64,000 bases of DNA from Sinorhizobium fredii NGR234 (GTDB taxonomy: Bacteria > Pseudomonadota > Alphaproteobacteria > Rhizobiales > Rhizobiaceae): assembly GCF_000018545.1 (NCBI RefSeq), contig NC_012586.1, positions 1,240,001 to 1,304,000 on the forward strand, written 5' to 3'. Below, in pieces: positions 27,184 to 35,400 of the stretch. The first letter of the stretch is position 1, and each line of letters begins with the position of its first letter. Made by a program: the position numbers and the translations under genes. Below the pieces are notes generated by a model. That model had not been told where the DNA came from. It searched no databases and was given only the letters and a program-made list of their open reading frames with translations.

Positions 27184-27921
27184 TCAGGTACGCATCGGTG
27201 CGAAGGTACCCATCGCGCCGGTATAGGCCTTGGACAGGGGGGAGGCATAGGAGCCGCGCTTGCTGGTCGAAAGCCGCTGTGCCACCAGTGCCTCGGCCTG
27301 CTTGACCGCCGCCGAGACGCCGTCGATGACCGGTACGCCATATTGCCGCTGCAGCGATCGGGCGAGATCGGCCATGCCGGCGCAGCCGAGCACGATCGCC
27401 TCGGCGCCGTCCTCTTGCAGAGCCCGTTCGATCTGGCGCTCGAGCTTGCCGAGCGCACCCGAAGCCTTGTCCTCGAGTTCGAGAACCGGGATATCGGCGG
27501 CGCGGACCTTTGCCCGATCTCCCATGCCGTAATGGCGTACAAGGTTCTCGATCAGGACGCGGGAGCGCTCGAGCGTCGTAACCACGGTGAAACGCTGCGC
27601 GAGAAACGCTGCCGTCATCACCGCGGATTCGCAAAGTCCGAGCACCGGTATGTCGGCGAGTGTTCGGGCGGCCTCCAGCCCCGTGTCGTCGAAGCAGGCA
27701 ATGATCGCCGCATCCGCGCCGGCTGCTTCTCCTTCGCGGATTTCCATGAGCAGGCCAGGCACGGCGATCGCGCCGTCATAGTGCCCCTCGATCGAGGCAG
27801 GTCCGCCCTTCGACGTGGCAGCGATGATTTCGGTGCCTGGCGCTGCCACGGCCCGCGCCGCGGCGGCTGCCTTCTCGGTCATCGAGGCGGTGGTGTTCGG
27901 ATTGGCGATCAGGATGCGCAT
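27184..27921 (-). CDS. Hydantoin/allantoin racemase-like (Asp/Glu racemase superfamily)
   Basis: This 245-residue protein has the HyuE-type opening MRILIANPNTTASMTEK and the two catalytic-cysteine regions, AAIIACFDDTGLEAAR and AIVLGCAGMADLAR. The family includes hydantoin racemases and the allantoin racemases that interconvert (R)- and (S)-allantoin. It lies 5 bp after an ABC permease gene at the end of a polyamine-type operon. A link to the purine locus upstream is inference; a role in hydantoin or amino-acid racemisation is equally open. Confidence 0.8.
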   Translation of the reverse strand: MRILIANPNTTASMTEKAAAAARAVAAPGTEIIAATSKGGPASIEGHYDGAIAVPGLLMEIREGEAAGADAAIIACFDDTGLEAARTLADIPVLGLCESAVMTAAFLAQRFTVVTTLERSRVLIENLVRHYGMGDRAKVRAADIPVLELEDKASGALGKLERQIERALQEDGAEAIVLGCAGMADLARSLQRQYGVPVIDGVSAAVKQAEALVAQRLSTSKRGSYASPLSKAYTGAMGTFAPMRT

Positions 27922-27926
27922 GGATG

Positions 27927-28748
27927 TCAGCTTATCTTTGCCTGGCGGCGCCGGAGCAGGAGGATGATGGCGAGCGCCGCGAGGATGATGGTGAAGGAGA
28001 AGAGCGTCGTGACCGTGCCAAGTGCATAGAGCACCGGCGTCGTCACGTTGGTCGTCATGCCGTAGATTTCGAGCGGCAGGGTGTTGTAGGTGCCGGAGGT
28101 CATCAGCGTGCGGGCGAACTCGTCATAGGAGAGGGTGAAGCCGAAGAGGCCGACGCCGATCAGGCTCGGCGCGATCATCGGCAGCACGACATGGCGGAAG
28201 GTCTGCCAGGCGGTGGCGCCAAGATCGCGAGCGGCCTCCTCATAGGCGGGCGAGAAGCGGTTGAAGACGGCGAACATGATCAATACGCCGAAGGGCAGCG
28301 TCCAGGTGAGATGTGCGCCGAAACCGGAGGAATACCAGGCGGGCTTCAGTCCGAACTGCTGGAAGACGACGCCGATGCCGAGCGAGATGATGATCGACGG
28401 CACGACGAGGCTCGCGACGGTCACGTAGAAGAGGGCCGTCGCGCCGCGGAAACGATGTCGGAAGGCTAGGCCCGCCAGAAGCGCGACGACGACGTTCACC
28501 ACCATCACCATCAGTCCCAGCGTGAAGGAGCGGCGGAACGAGGCGCCGAAATCGCCGACCGCCTGCTTCTCGAAGAGATTGTAGAACCAGTGCAGCGAAA
28601 CGCCGTTCAGCGGGAAGGTGAGGCCGCCATCCGGCCCCTGGAAGGAGAGGATCAGCACGGCCGAGAGAGGGCCATAGAGGAACAGCACGAACAGCGCGAA
28701 GAAGGCTGCCAGAACATAGAATCCCTTGCTGCGTCTTTCGTTGTTCAT
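27927..28748 (-). CDS. ABC transporter permease (PotC-like)
   Basis: This 273-residue permease has six hydrophobic segments and the cytoplasmic coupling motif EEAARDLGATAWQTFRHVVLP, typical of polyamine-family importers. It starts one base after the partner permease stop and ends 5 bp before the racemase gene. Confidence 0.88.
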   Translation of the reverse strand: MNNERRSKGFYVLAAFFALFVLFLYGPLSAVLILSFQGPDGGLTFPLNGVSLHWFYNLFEKQAVGDFGASFRRSFTLGLMVMVVNVVVALLAGLAFRHRFRGATALFYVTVASLVVPSIIISLGIGVVFQQFGLKPAWYSSGFGAHLTWTLPFGVLIMFAVFNRFSPAYEEAARDLGATAWQTFRHVVLPMIAPSLIGVGLFGFTLSYDEFARTLMTSGTYNTLPLEIYGMTTNVTTPVLYALGTVTTLFSFTIILAALAIILLLRRRQAKIS

Positions 28749-28749
28749 C

Positions 28750-29664
28750 TCAGAGCTCCTTGCGGATATCGACGACCCGGAGGATCGCCGCGACCATCAG
28801 CAGCACCACGATGAGCAGCACGACCGCGTTGGCGGCGGCGGCCGGATATTGCAGCAGCGACATCTGGTTCTTCATCATCAGTGCGACCGATGCGCTCTGC
28901 CCGCCGGACATCACCTGCACGGTCGAGAAATCCGCCATGACGAGCGTCACGACGAAGATCGAGCCGATCGCCATGCCGGGCTTTGCGAGCGGCAGGACGA
29001 CATTCCAGAGAACCTGCCAGCTGCTCGCGCCGCAATCGCGCGCCGCCTCGATCAGCGATCGGTCGATGCGCATCAGCGTGTTGAAGATCGGCGTCACCAT
29101 GAACAGCGTGTTGAGATGCACCATGGCGAGCACGACGGCGAAATCGGAATAAAGCAGCCACTCGATCGGCTGCGGAATGATGCCGAGTTCGATCAGGGTG
29201 GAGTTGACGAGACCGTTGCGGCCGAGAACCGGGATCCAGGAGATCATCCGGATGATGTTCGAGGTAAGGAACGGCACGGTGCAGACGAGGAAAAGCACCA
29301 TCTGCATCGTCGTCGTGCGGATGTGGAAGGCGAGGAAATAGGCGACCCAGAAGCCGATGAAGAGCGTCAGCGCCCAGGTGATGGCGGTCAACTTCAGCGT
29401 GTTGAGATAGGTCTTCCAGGTGACCCAGGAGCCGAGTGTATCGGTATAGTTCATCGTCAGGAAATCGGGATAGAGGCCCGCGAAATCGTAGTCCCAGAAG
29501 CTGACGACGATGATGGTGAGGATCGGCAGCACGAAGAAGAAGCCGAGGATCAGGAGGAGAGGGGCGGCCTGTATGTAGGATATCGCGACAAGCGCGGACC
29601 AAAGGCCGCGGCTTCGCGTTCGCCGGCTCGTCTCGTTTGCTTCTGTGGAAGCGATCGTTGCCAT
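28750..29664 (-). CDS. ABC transporter permease (PotB-like)
   Basis: This 304-residue permease has a charged cytoplasmic N-terminus (about 30 residues), six membrane segments and the EAA loop IEAARDCGASSWQVLWNVVLP. It pairs with the PotC-like permease immediately downstream. A 171-bp spacer containing a long perfect inverted repeat separates it from the binding-protein gene. Confidence 0.88.
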   Translation of the reverse strand: MATIASTEANETSRRTRSRGLWSALVAISYIQAAPLLLILGFFFVLPILTIIVVSFWDYDFAGLYPDFLTMNYTDTLGSWVTWKTYLNTLKLTAITWALTLFIGFWVAYFLAFHIRTTTMQMVLFLVCTVPFLTSNIIRMISWIPVLGRNGLVNSTLIELGIIPQPIEWLLYSDFAVVLAMVHLNTLFMVTPIFNTLMRIDRSLIEAARDCGASSWQVLWNVVLPLAKPGMAIGSIFVVTLVMADFSTVQVMSGGQSASVALMMKNQMSLLQYPAAAANAVVLLIVVLLMVAAILRVVDIRKEL

Positions 29665-29716
29665 CTTCCATCCTTTCGGACATCTCGGAAATCTCTATTG
29701 GAGAGGAGCCGAAAGA

Positions 29717-29808
29717 CCCCTCCCCAACCCTCCCCACAAGGGGGAGGGAGCTCTTGATCCGCGCCCTCTCCGGACTCCCTCCCCCTTGTGGGGAGGGTTG
29801 GGGAGGGG
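29717..29808. repeat. Perfect 34-bp inverted repeat between ABC genes
   Basis: Arms at 29717-29750 and 29775-29808 are exact inverted copies with a 24-bp centre. The arms are C/G-rich (CCCCTCCCCAACCCTCCCC..). The element is in the same family as 6613-6783. In the transcript it would form a very stable hairpin between the binding-protein and permease genes. Confidence 0.8.
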
Positions 29809-29835
29809 AAGGCGGTGGTGCACCAGCGGTGCGGC

Positions 29836-31134
29836 TTAAGCCGCGATGAACTCGTTCCAGCGGCGGACCATGTAGCGGTCCTCGTCCATCACCGAGTTCC
29901 AGCAGGCGACCTTGCCCATGCGTTCCTCGAAGGAGCCGCCGTCGCGCACGGCACCGGCCTTTTCCATGACCTTGCCTTCCGGCGAGAGGATGTCGCCCTT
30001 GGCGGGCTTGCCTTCGACCCAGAAGCCCCATTCGTCCTCGGACATGTGGGCCTTGGCAGTCTCCATGGCAGCCGAGTAGTAGCCCTGGCGGTTGAGGTAT
30101 GCGCCGACCCAGCCGGAGAGATACCAGTTGATGTACTCATAGGCCGCGTCGAGCTGGGCGCCCTGGAGGTGGGCGGCGAGGCCGAGGCCGCCGCCCCAGG
30201 CGCGATAACCCTCTTTCAGAGGCTGGTACTTGCAGGCGATGCCCTTCGAGCGCACCGCGGCGACGGCCGGCGACCACATGGACTGGATGACGACCTCGCC
30301 GGAGGCCATGAGGTTGACGCTCTCGTCGAACGACTTCCAGAAGGCGCGGAACTGGCCGTCCTGCTTCGCCTTGATGAGGAAATCGATCGTTGCGTCGATC
30401 TCGTCCGTCGTCATGTTGCCCTTGTCGGCATATTTGATATTGCCCAGGGCCTCCATGATCATGGCGGCGTCCATGATGCCGATCGACGGGATGTTGAGGA
30501 TCGCCGTCTTGCCCTTGAAGGCCGGGTCCATGATGTCGGCCCAGGTGGTGATCTCGCGGCCGACGAGATCCGGACGGATGCCGAGCGTGTCGGCATTGTA
30601 GATGGTCGGGATGAGCGTCATCCACTGCGTCGGCGCTTTGGCGAAGCTCTTGGAGTCCTGCGCCTCGACGAAGCCGACGGTGTGCGGCGCGGTGCCCTGG
30701 GCAACGACGCTCTCCGGCTTCAGCTTGCCGTCGATGAAGAGCGGCACGATCTTGTCGTAGAATTTGATCTTCGAGACATCCATCGGCTGCATGACGCCCG
30801 ACGGGAAGACCTTCTTGGCGATCCAGTATTCGATGTCGGCGATGTCGTAGGAGTCCGGCTGGGTCACGGCGCGCTGGGCCGCGGCGTCGGAATCGGTCGC
30901 GGTCATCTCCAGCGTGATGCCGAGGTCTTCCTTGCACTTTTCGGCGATCGCGTTGATGTTCGAGACGCCGGTGCCGAACTGGCGGAGCGTAATCGGGTTC
31001 TGCGCCCAGATGGTCGGGAAGCCGGTAATGGCGCCGGAGCCGGCAATGGCACCGGCGGCGGCCGCCCCGGTCTTCAGGAGCGTGCGCCGCGATATGCCTT
31101 TTGCGGGCGTGGCAGTCTTTGTTTCACTGGTCAT
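29836..31134 (-). CDS. Polyamine-type ABC substrate-binding protein, Tat-exported
   Basis: This 432-residue periplasmic binding protein (PotD-like, type II fold) has a twin-arginine signal (SRRTLLKTGAAAAGAIAGSG), implying export folded. The mature protein begins near ITLRQFGTGVSNINAIAEKC. The ligand is not readable; family members bind polyamines or other small cationic compounds. Confidence 0.87.
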   Translation of the reverse strand: MTSETKTATPAKGISRRTLLKTGAAAAGAIAGSGAITGFPTIWAQNPITLRQFGTGVSNINAIAEKCKEDLGITLEMTATDSDAAAQRAVTQPDSYDIADIEYWIAKKVFPSGVMQPMDVSKIKFYDKIVPLFIDGKLKPESVVAQGTAPHTVGFVEAQDSKSFAKAPTQWMTLIPTIYNADTLGIRPDLVGREITTWADIMDPAFKGKTAILNIPSIGIMDAAMIMEALGNIKYADKGNMTTDEIDATIDFLIKAKQDGQFRAFWKSFDESVNLMASGEVVIQSMWSPAVAAVRSKGIACKYQPLKEGYRAWGGGLGLAAHLQGAQLDAAYEYINWYLSGWVGAYLNRQGYYSAAMETAKAHMSEDEWGFWVEGKPAKGDILSPEGKVMEKAGAVRDGGSFEERMGKVACWNSVMDEDRYMVRRWNEFIAA

Positions 31135-31211
31135 GCTGTCGTTCCCCTTCTTGATGGTGCTTAGGACGGTTTTTTGCAGGATCGGGCAGTGCTTGCTTCT
31201 TCTGATCCGGT

Positions 31212-32300
31212 TCAGGCTGAAAGGCGGCCAAGGGGGATCACGTCCTCCATGGCCCAGCTCAAGGACAGCGCGTCGCCGGTCGACACGGGTTTCGTGAAGT
31301 AATCGGCATCGGAGACGACCACGGTGAAGTCGTCGCTGCCGGCTCCGATAACCGTGATCTTCACCGAAGCGCCGCGGTATTCGACGTTCGCGACGACCCC
31401 CTGGAAGCCGAGCGACTTTTCCGAGGCGGGCTCGAGCCGGACACGATCGGTGCGGATGCCGATATCGATCGATTTTCCAATCTCCTGTGCGATGTCGCGT
31501 ACCGAAAAGATCTGACCGTCCGGCACCGTCAGCGTGACGATGCCGTCGTCGATCGATGTGACGCGGCCGGAAAGCACGTTGTGGTCGCCCATGAAGCGGG
31601 CGACGAAGGCGGTCGCCGGCTTTTCGAAGACGGTGCGCGGCGCTGCGGCCTGCTCGATCCGGCCGTCGTTCATGATGACGATCACATCGGCGAGCGCCAT
31701 TGCCTCTTCCTGGCTGTGCGTCACATGCACGAAGGTGATGCCGAGCGTCTTCTGCAGCTTCTTGAGTTCGGCGCGCATCCGGATCTTCAGGAATGGATCG
31801 AGCGCCGACAGCGGCTCATCGAGCAGCAGCGCTTCCGGATCGGTGATGAGCGCCCGGGCGAGCGCGACGCGCTGCTGCTGGCCGCCGGAAAGCTGCGCCG
31901 GACGGCGTGTCGCATAGGCCTCCATCTGCATGAGCTTGAGCATTTCCAGAGCCTTGGCCCGGCGTTCCTCCTTCTGCACACCTTTCATCTTCAGGCTGAA
32001 GGCGACGTTGTCGACGAGGTCTAGATGCGGAAACAGCGCGTAGGACTGGAACATCATCGCCGTGCCGCGTCTGGCGGGCGGAAAGTCGGTGATCACGACA
32101 TTACCGAGACGGATATCGCCGGAGGACAAACTCTCGTGTCCGGCGATCATCCGGAGCGTAGAGGTCTTGCCGCAGCCCGAGGGGCCGAGAAAGCAGCAAT
32201 AGCTGCCGGCCGGAATCTTCAGGCTGATGGCATGGACGGCAGTGGTCGTGCCATAGACCTTGGAAACGGAAGCGATATCGATTTCTGCTGCTTTGGACAT
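31212..32300 (-). CDS. ABC transporter ATPase (PotA-like)
   Basis: This 362-residue ATPase has Walker [11 protein letters not shown], signature LSGGQQQR, Walker B ALLLDEP and a C-terminal TOBE-type domain (about 270-355). Start 32300 follows AAGGAGAAAGCGGGC; an upstream in-frame start lacks a comparable site. First gene of the minus-strand operon ATPase-SBP-permease-permease-racemase. Confidence 0.88.
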   Translation of the reverse strand: MSKAAEIDIASVSKVYGTTTAVHAISLKIPAGSYCCFLGPSGCGKTSTLRMIAGHESLSSGDIRLGNVVITDFPPARRGTAMMFQSYALFPHLDLVDNVAFSLKMKGVQKEERRAKALEMLKLMQMEAYATRRPAQLSGGQQQRVALARALITDPEALLLDEPLSALDPFLKIRMRAELKKLQKTLGITFVHVTHSQEEAMALADVIVIMNDGRIEQAAAPRTVFEKPATAFVARFMGDHNVLSGRVTSIDDGIVTLTVPDGQIFSVRDIAQEIGKSIDIGIRTDRVRLEPASEKSLGFQGVVANVEYRGASVKITVIGAGSDDFTVVVSDADYFTKPVSTGDALSLSWAMEDVIPLGRLSA

Positions 32301-32457
32301 GCCCGCTTTCTCCTTGCCCCGGAGACGAAGCATCAAGCGTGCCAGTTCGCTAAAGGGCTGATTTTGCGGCAAAGTTCATGAAAGTCGCGAGACCACCGGC
32401 CGGCAAAATCAGGTTGGATGCATATTTTATAGGCGTTTGCGCTCAAATATTGCCTAT

Positions 32458-32471
32458 TATTGTATACAATA
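32458..32471. promoter_or_regulatory. Perfect 14-bp palindrome between gntR and ABC operon
   Basis: TATTGTATACAATA is a perfect palindrome in an AT-rich intergenic segment, 80 bp before the gntR start and 158 bp before the ATPase start. Its TTGTATACAA core has the shape of an FCD-type GntR operator. Autoregulation and control of the ABC operon are inferred. Confidence 0.6.
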
Positions 32472-32550
32472 TTGCTCTTTGATTGGGGGCAAAAAGCGGT
32501 TAACGTCCGACGAACCCGTAGTATCGGTCTCGTTCGGATTCGTAAGCCTC

Positions 32551-33261
32551 ATGACGCCAGCCAATCTTGCCTCGGCGGAAAGCGCCATAGAAATCGACGC
32601 CCGGCAGATCCGCGAAGCAGTTCGCGATGCGATCGTCGAGCGGCGCCTCGCGCCCGGGACGAAGCTTTCCGAAACCGACGTCGGCAGCCTTTTCAATGTC
32701 AGCCGGACCCTCGTTCGCGCCGCTCTTCAGGCTCTCTCCTATGAAGGGCTCGTCAGTTTCGAGAAGAATCGCGGCGCCTTTGTTGCCTCGCCCTCGGTGG
32801 CCGAGGCACAGCAGATCTTCGCGACGCGCCGCCTGCTGGAGCCGGTCATACTTCGCGAGGCGGCGCCTCATGTCGGCAAAACGCAGGTCAAAGAACTCAG
32901 AGCGTTGCTCGCGGAGGAGGAGCGGCTGACGAACCAGCGCGGCGCGCCGGCCCGCCGCGCCGAAATCAAGGCGTCCGGCGATTTTCATCTGGCGGTCGCC
33001 GCCATGAGCGGCAATGCCATTCTCAAACGCTTCATGGATGAACTCGTCGCCCGCTCCTCGCTCGTGATCGCGCTTTACGGGCAATCGGTCATATCGAGCT
33101 GCGGGCACAGCGAGCATCAGCAGATTGTCGATGCGCTCGAGAACAAGGACGTCGAGACCGCCTGCGCGTTGATGCTCCGGCATATCGATCACATCGAGGC
33201 CGACCTCGATCTCCGACCGGCAAGGAAAGGCAGCGACCTAAAAGACGCCTTCCATCTGTAA
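32551..33261 (+). CDS. GntR-family (FCD) transcriptional regulator
   Basis: This 236-residue regulator has a winged helix (about 12-75: IREAVRDAIVERRLAPGTKLSETDVGSLFNVS pattern) and an FCD effector domain (about 95-220) with metal-ligand-like His/Asp positions (DFHLAV, HSEHQQIVDAL, MLRHIDHIE). Start 32551 is chosen to put the helix at the normal place; the open frame extends upstream over the palindrome. Confidence 0.86.
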   Translation: MTPANLASAESAIEIDARQIREAVRDAIVERRLAPGTKLSETDVGSLFNVSRTLVRAALQALSYEGLVSFEKNRGAFVASPSVAEAQQIFATRRLLEPVILREAAPHVGKTQVKELRALLAEEERLTNQRGAPARRAEIKASGDFHLAVAAMSGNAILKRFMDELVARSSLVIALYGQSVISSCGHSEHQQIVDALENKDVETACALMLRHIDHIEADLDLRPARKGSDLKDAFHL

Positions 33262-33427
33262 AGCCATGGGGTCGCTGTGAAGGCATGAGGCAGTGGGTGC
33301 CAACGCCTCCGGTATTGGCGGAGGGGTTCTGGCCGGTTTTGCTTGGAGCAAGCGCCGGTGTGGCGGGCGGAAGCACGGCCGCGCCGTCGGGCTCCTCTTG
33401 CAGATAGAACAAGGTTTGTGATATTTC

Positions 33428-33441
33428 TAACAAATATTGTT
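33428..33441. promoter_or_regulatory. Putative DeoR operator before its own gene
   Basis: TAACAAATATTGTT contains AACAA-ATA-TTGTT, a perfect 5-bp-arm palindrome, about 50 bp before the deoR-type start. The TAACAA core recurs twice before deoC (34301-34306, 34322-34327), suggesting one regulator for both promoters. Confidence 0.45.
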
Positions 33442-33489
33442 GCGCAGCAGCCGCCTGGCCCGCGCCACGTCGTGCTATCCGGAAGAGCA

Positions 33490-34236
33490 ATGGCCAACCG
33501 TAAGGCTACCCGCATCATCGCATTGGCCGAGGCGCTTTCGGTACGGCGCGTGCTGCATCTCAAGGATGCCGCCGCCCTTCTCGGCGTGTCGGAGATGACC
33601 GTCCGCCGCGACATTGCCGACAATCCCGGCCTTTTCGGATATCTCGGCGGTCATATCGTTCCGGCCGCCGATATCGAGGCTGATGCGCCCTATGATCTCG
33701 CCCGCGAGGCCGACAGTCACGCGACGGCGAAGCGCGAGGCCTGCGTGCATGCCGCCCGGCATATCCGTCCCGACGAGACGATCTTCATCGATTGCGGCAC
33801 GACGCTCGAATATCTCGTAGATCTGATACCGGAAAGTTATTCAATCACGGCAGTATGTTACTCGCTGAACGTGGCCGACCGCCTGACCCGCAGGCCTAAT
33901 GTCCGGATCGTTATGCTTGGCGGCGTCTACCACCCGTCATCGGCTTCGTTCTCGGGCAATTCCGGTCTCGAGACGCTCGATCATCTCGGCATCAACGTCG
34001 CCTTCCTGTCGGCTGCCGGCGTCGATCCCGACCGTGGGGCGACGTGCGTTCATTTTCATGAAGTGCCGGTCAAGCAGAAGGTGATTTCACTGGCGCGCGA
34101 GAATTACCTCGTGGTGGACAACAGCAAGATCGGCAGGCTGAAGGCTGCTTTCTTTGCGCCGCTCGCCGCTTTCCGGGCGGTGATCACCGAAGACGGAGAG
34201 GCGACGCTTCCGGCCCTTGAGGCGTCGAGGGGATAA
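33490..34236 (+). CDS. DeoR-family transcriptional regulator
   Basis: This 248-residue repressor-type regulator has an N-terminal DeoR helix-turn-helix (LKDAAALLGVSEMTVRRDI) and a DeoRC sensor domain (about 80-235) with FIDCGTTLEYLVDLIP and LGGVYHPSSASFSG. Start 33490 is chosen because it places the HTH at residues 20-45. Directly upstream of the deoC operon on the same strand, so it is the likely regulator. The effector is probably a phosphorylated sugar. Confidence 0.85.
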   Translation: MANRKATRIIALAEALSVRRVLHLKDAAALLGVSEMTVRRDIADNPGLFGYLGGHIVPAADIEADAPYDLAREADSHATAKREACVHAARHIRPDETIFIDCGTTLEYLVDLIPESYSITAVCYSLNVADRLTRRPNVRIVMLGGVYHPSSASFSGNSGLETLDHLGINVAFLSAAGVDPDRGATCVHFHEVPVKQKVISLARENYLVVDNSKIGRLKAAFFAPLAAFRAVITEDGEATLPALEASRG

Positions 34237-34272
34237 ATATGATAATCTCGCCGCTTCGTCCGGTGCCGTCGC

Positions 34273-34327
34273 TTGACAGCCGGCAGGCTTGATGGAATGA
34301 TAACAAAAATAGATAAAAAAATAACAA
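34273..34327 (+). promoter_or_regulatory. Promoter and repeated operator of the deoC operon
   Basis: TTGACA (34273-34278), 17 bp, then AATGAT (34296-34301) make a good sigma-70 promoter. ATAACAA occurs at 34300-34306 and at 34321-34327, 21 bp apart (two helical turns). The sites lie at and just after the -10, suiting repression. Confidence 0.6.
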
Positions 34328-34385
34328 GTCGCGGGGTTGTCTGCTAACGACCCGGTCCGGCAGGGAGAAATCGAGGAGTAGTCGC

Positions 34386-35396
34386 TTGGAAGACCTTGCT
34401 GTGAAGGCGGGGGCGGTTTCCGCCAAGCCCGCTGGCACCGGTCACAACTGGCCGCGCAACGACGGTGTCGATCTCGACCTTTCCTGGGTGCTGGACCAGC
34501 GCGTCAATCTTTCCGCTGCCGAGCGGCGTGTCGCAACGCTGCCGGGCCGCCGCACCGTGAAGAAGGATGCGCAGGCCGCCTGGCTCTTGAAGGCGGTCAC
34601 CTGCATCGACCTGACCACACTCAACGGCGACGATACGACGGAGCGCGTCAAGCGGCTCTGCGCCAAGGCGCGCCGGCCGGTGCGCCAGGATCTTCTCGAC
34701 GCTCTCGGGATGGGCGATCGCGACATCACGACGGGGGCGATCTGCGTCTATCACCGTTTCGTCTCGACGGCGGTCGAGGCGCTCGATGGCTCCGGCATCC
34801 CGGTCGCCGCGGTCTCCACCGGCTTTCCGGCCGGCCTCGTGCCGCACGGCCTCAAGCTCAAGGAAATCGAGGCCTCGGTCGCCGACGGCGCCAGGGAAAT
34901 CGACATCGTCATCACCCGCGAGCATGTGCTGACCGGTAACTGGCAGGCGCTCTATGACGAGATGCGCGACTTCCGCGACGCCTGCGGCGATGCGCATGTC
35001 AAGGCGATCCTCGCGACCGGCGACCTCAAGACCTTGCGCAATGTCGCCCGCGCCTCGCTCGTCTGCATGATGGCGGGGGCCGACTTCATCAAGACCTCGA
35101 CCGGCAAGGAAGGGGTGAACGCGACGCTGCTCGTCACCCTTGTGATGCTGAGGATGATCCGCGCCTATCAGGAGCGCACCGGCATCAAGGTCGGCTACAA
35201 GCCTGCCGGCGGCATCTCGGCGGCGAAGGACGTGCTGAACTACCAGTTCCTGATGAAGGAAGAGCTCGGCCGGGAATGGCTCGAGCCGGATCTCTTCCGC
35301 GTCGGGGCATCGAGCCTGCTGGCCGATATCGAGCGCCAGCTCGAACATCATGTCAGCGGCGCCTATTCGGCCCTCAACAGACACCCGATTGGATAA
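34386..35396 (+). CDS. deoC: Deoxyribose-phosphate aldolase
   Basis: This 336-residue class I aldolase splits 2-deoxyribose 5-phosphate to acetaldehyde and glyceraldehyde 3-phosphate. The Schiff-base Lys is K236 in DFIKTSTGKEGVNA. VSTGFPAGLVP and HVKAILATGDL are also family motifs. It is longer than E. coli DeoC (about 260) and closer to the eukaryote-like ~320-residue form. The start is a TTG with GAGGAG 7 nt upstream; no better ATG precedes the conserved part. The next gene starts 4 bp after the stop. Confidence 0.92.
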   Translation: MEDLAVKAGAVSAKPAGTGHNWPRNDGVDLDLSWVLDQRVNLSAAERRVATLPGRRTVKKDAQAAWLLKAVTCIDLTTLNGDDTTERVKRLCAKARRPVRQDLLDALGMGDRDITTGAICVYHRFVSTAVEALDGSGIPVAAVSTGFPAGLVPHGLKLKEIEASVADGAREIDIVITREHVLTGNWQALYDEMRDFRDACGDAHVKAILATGDLKTLRNVARASLVCMMAGADFIKTSTGKEGVNATLLVTLVMLRMIRAYQERTGIKVGYKPAGGISAAKDVLNYQFLMKEELGREWLEPDLFRVGASSLLADIERQLEHHVSGAYSALNRHPIG

Positions 35397-35400
35397 TCCG

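Noticed and set aside
22000..27634. Longer A2M product starting at 27634
   Set aside because: The added 187 residues overlap the racemase gene in another frame and would hide a clean signal peptide starting at 27073.
29717..29808. CRISPR-like repeat
   Set aside because: Only two inverted copies with a single centre; no direct repeats, spacers or cas genes.
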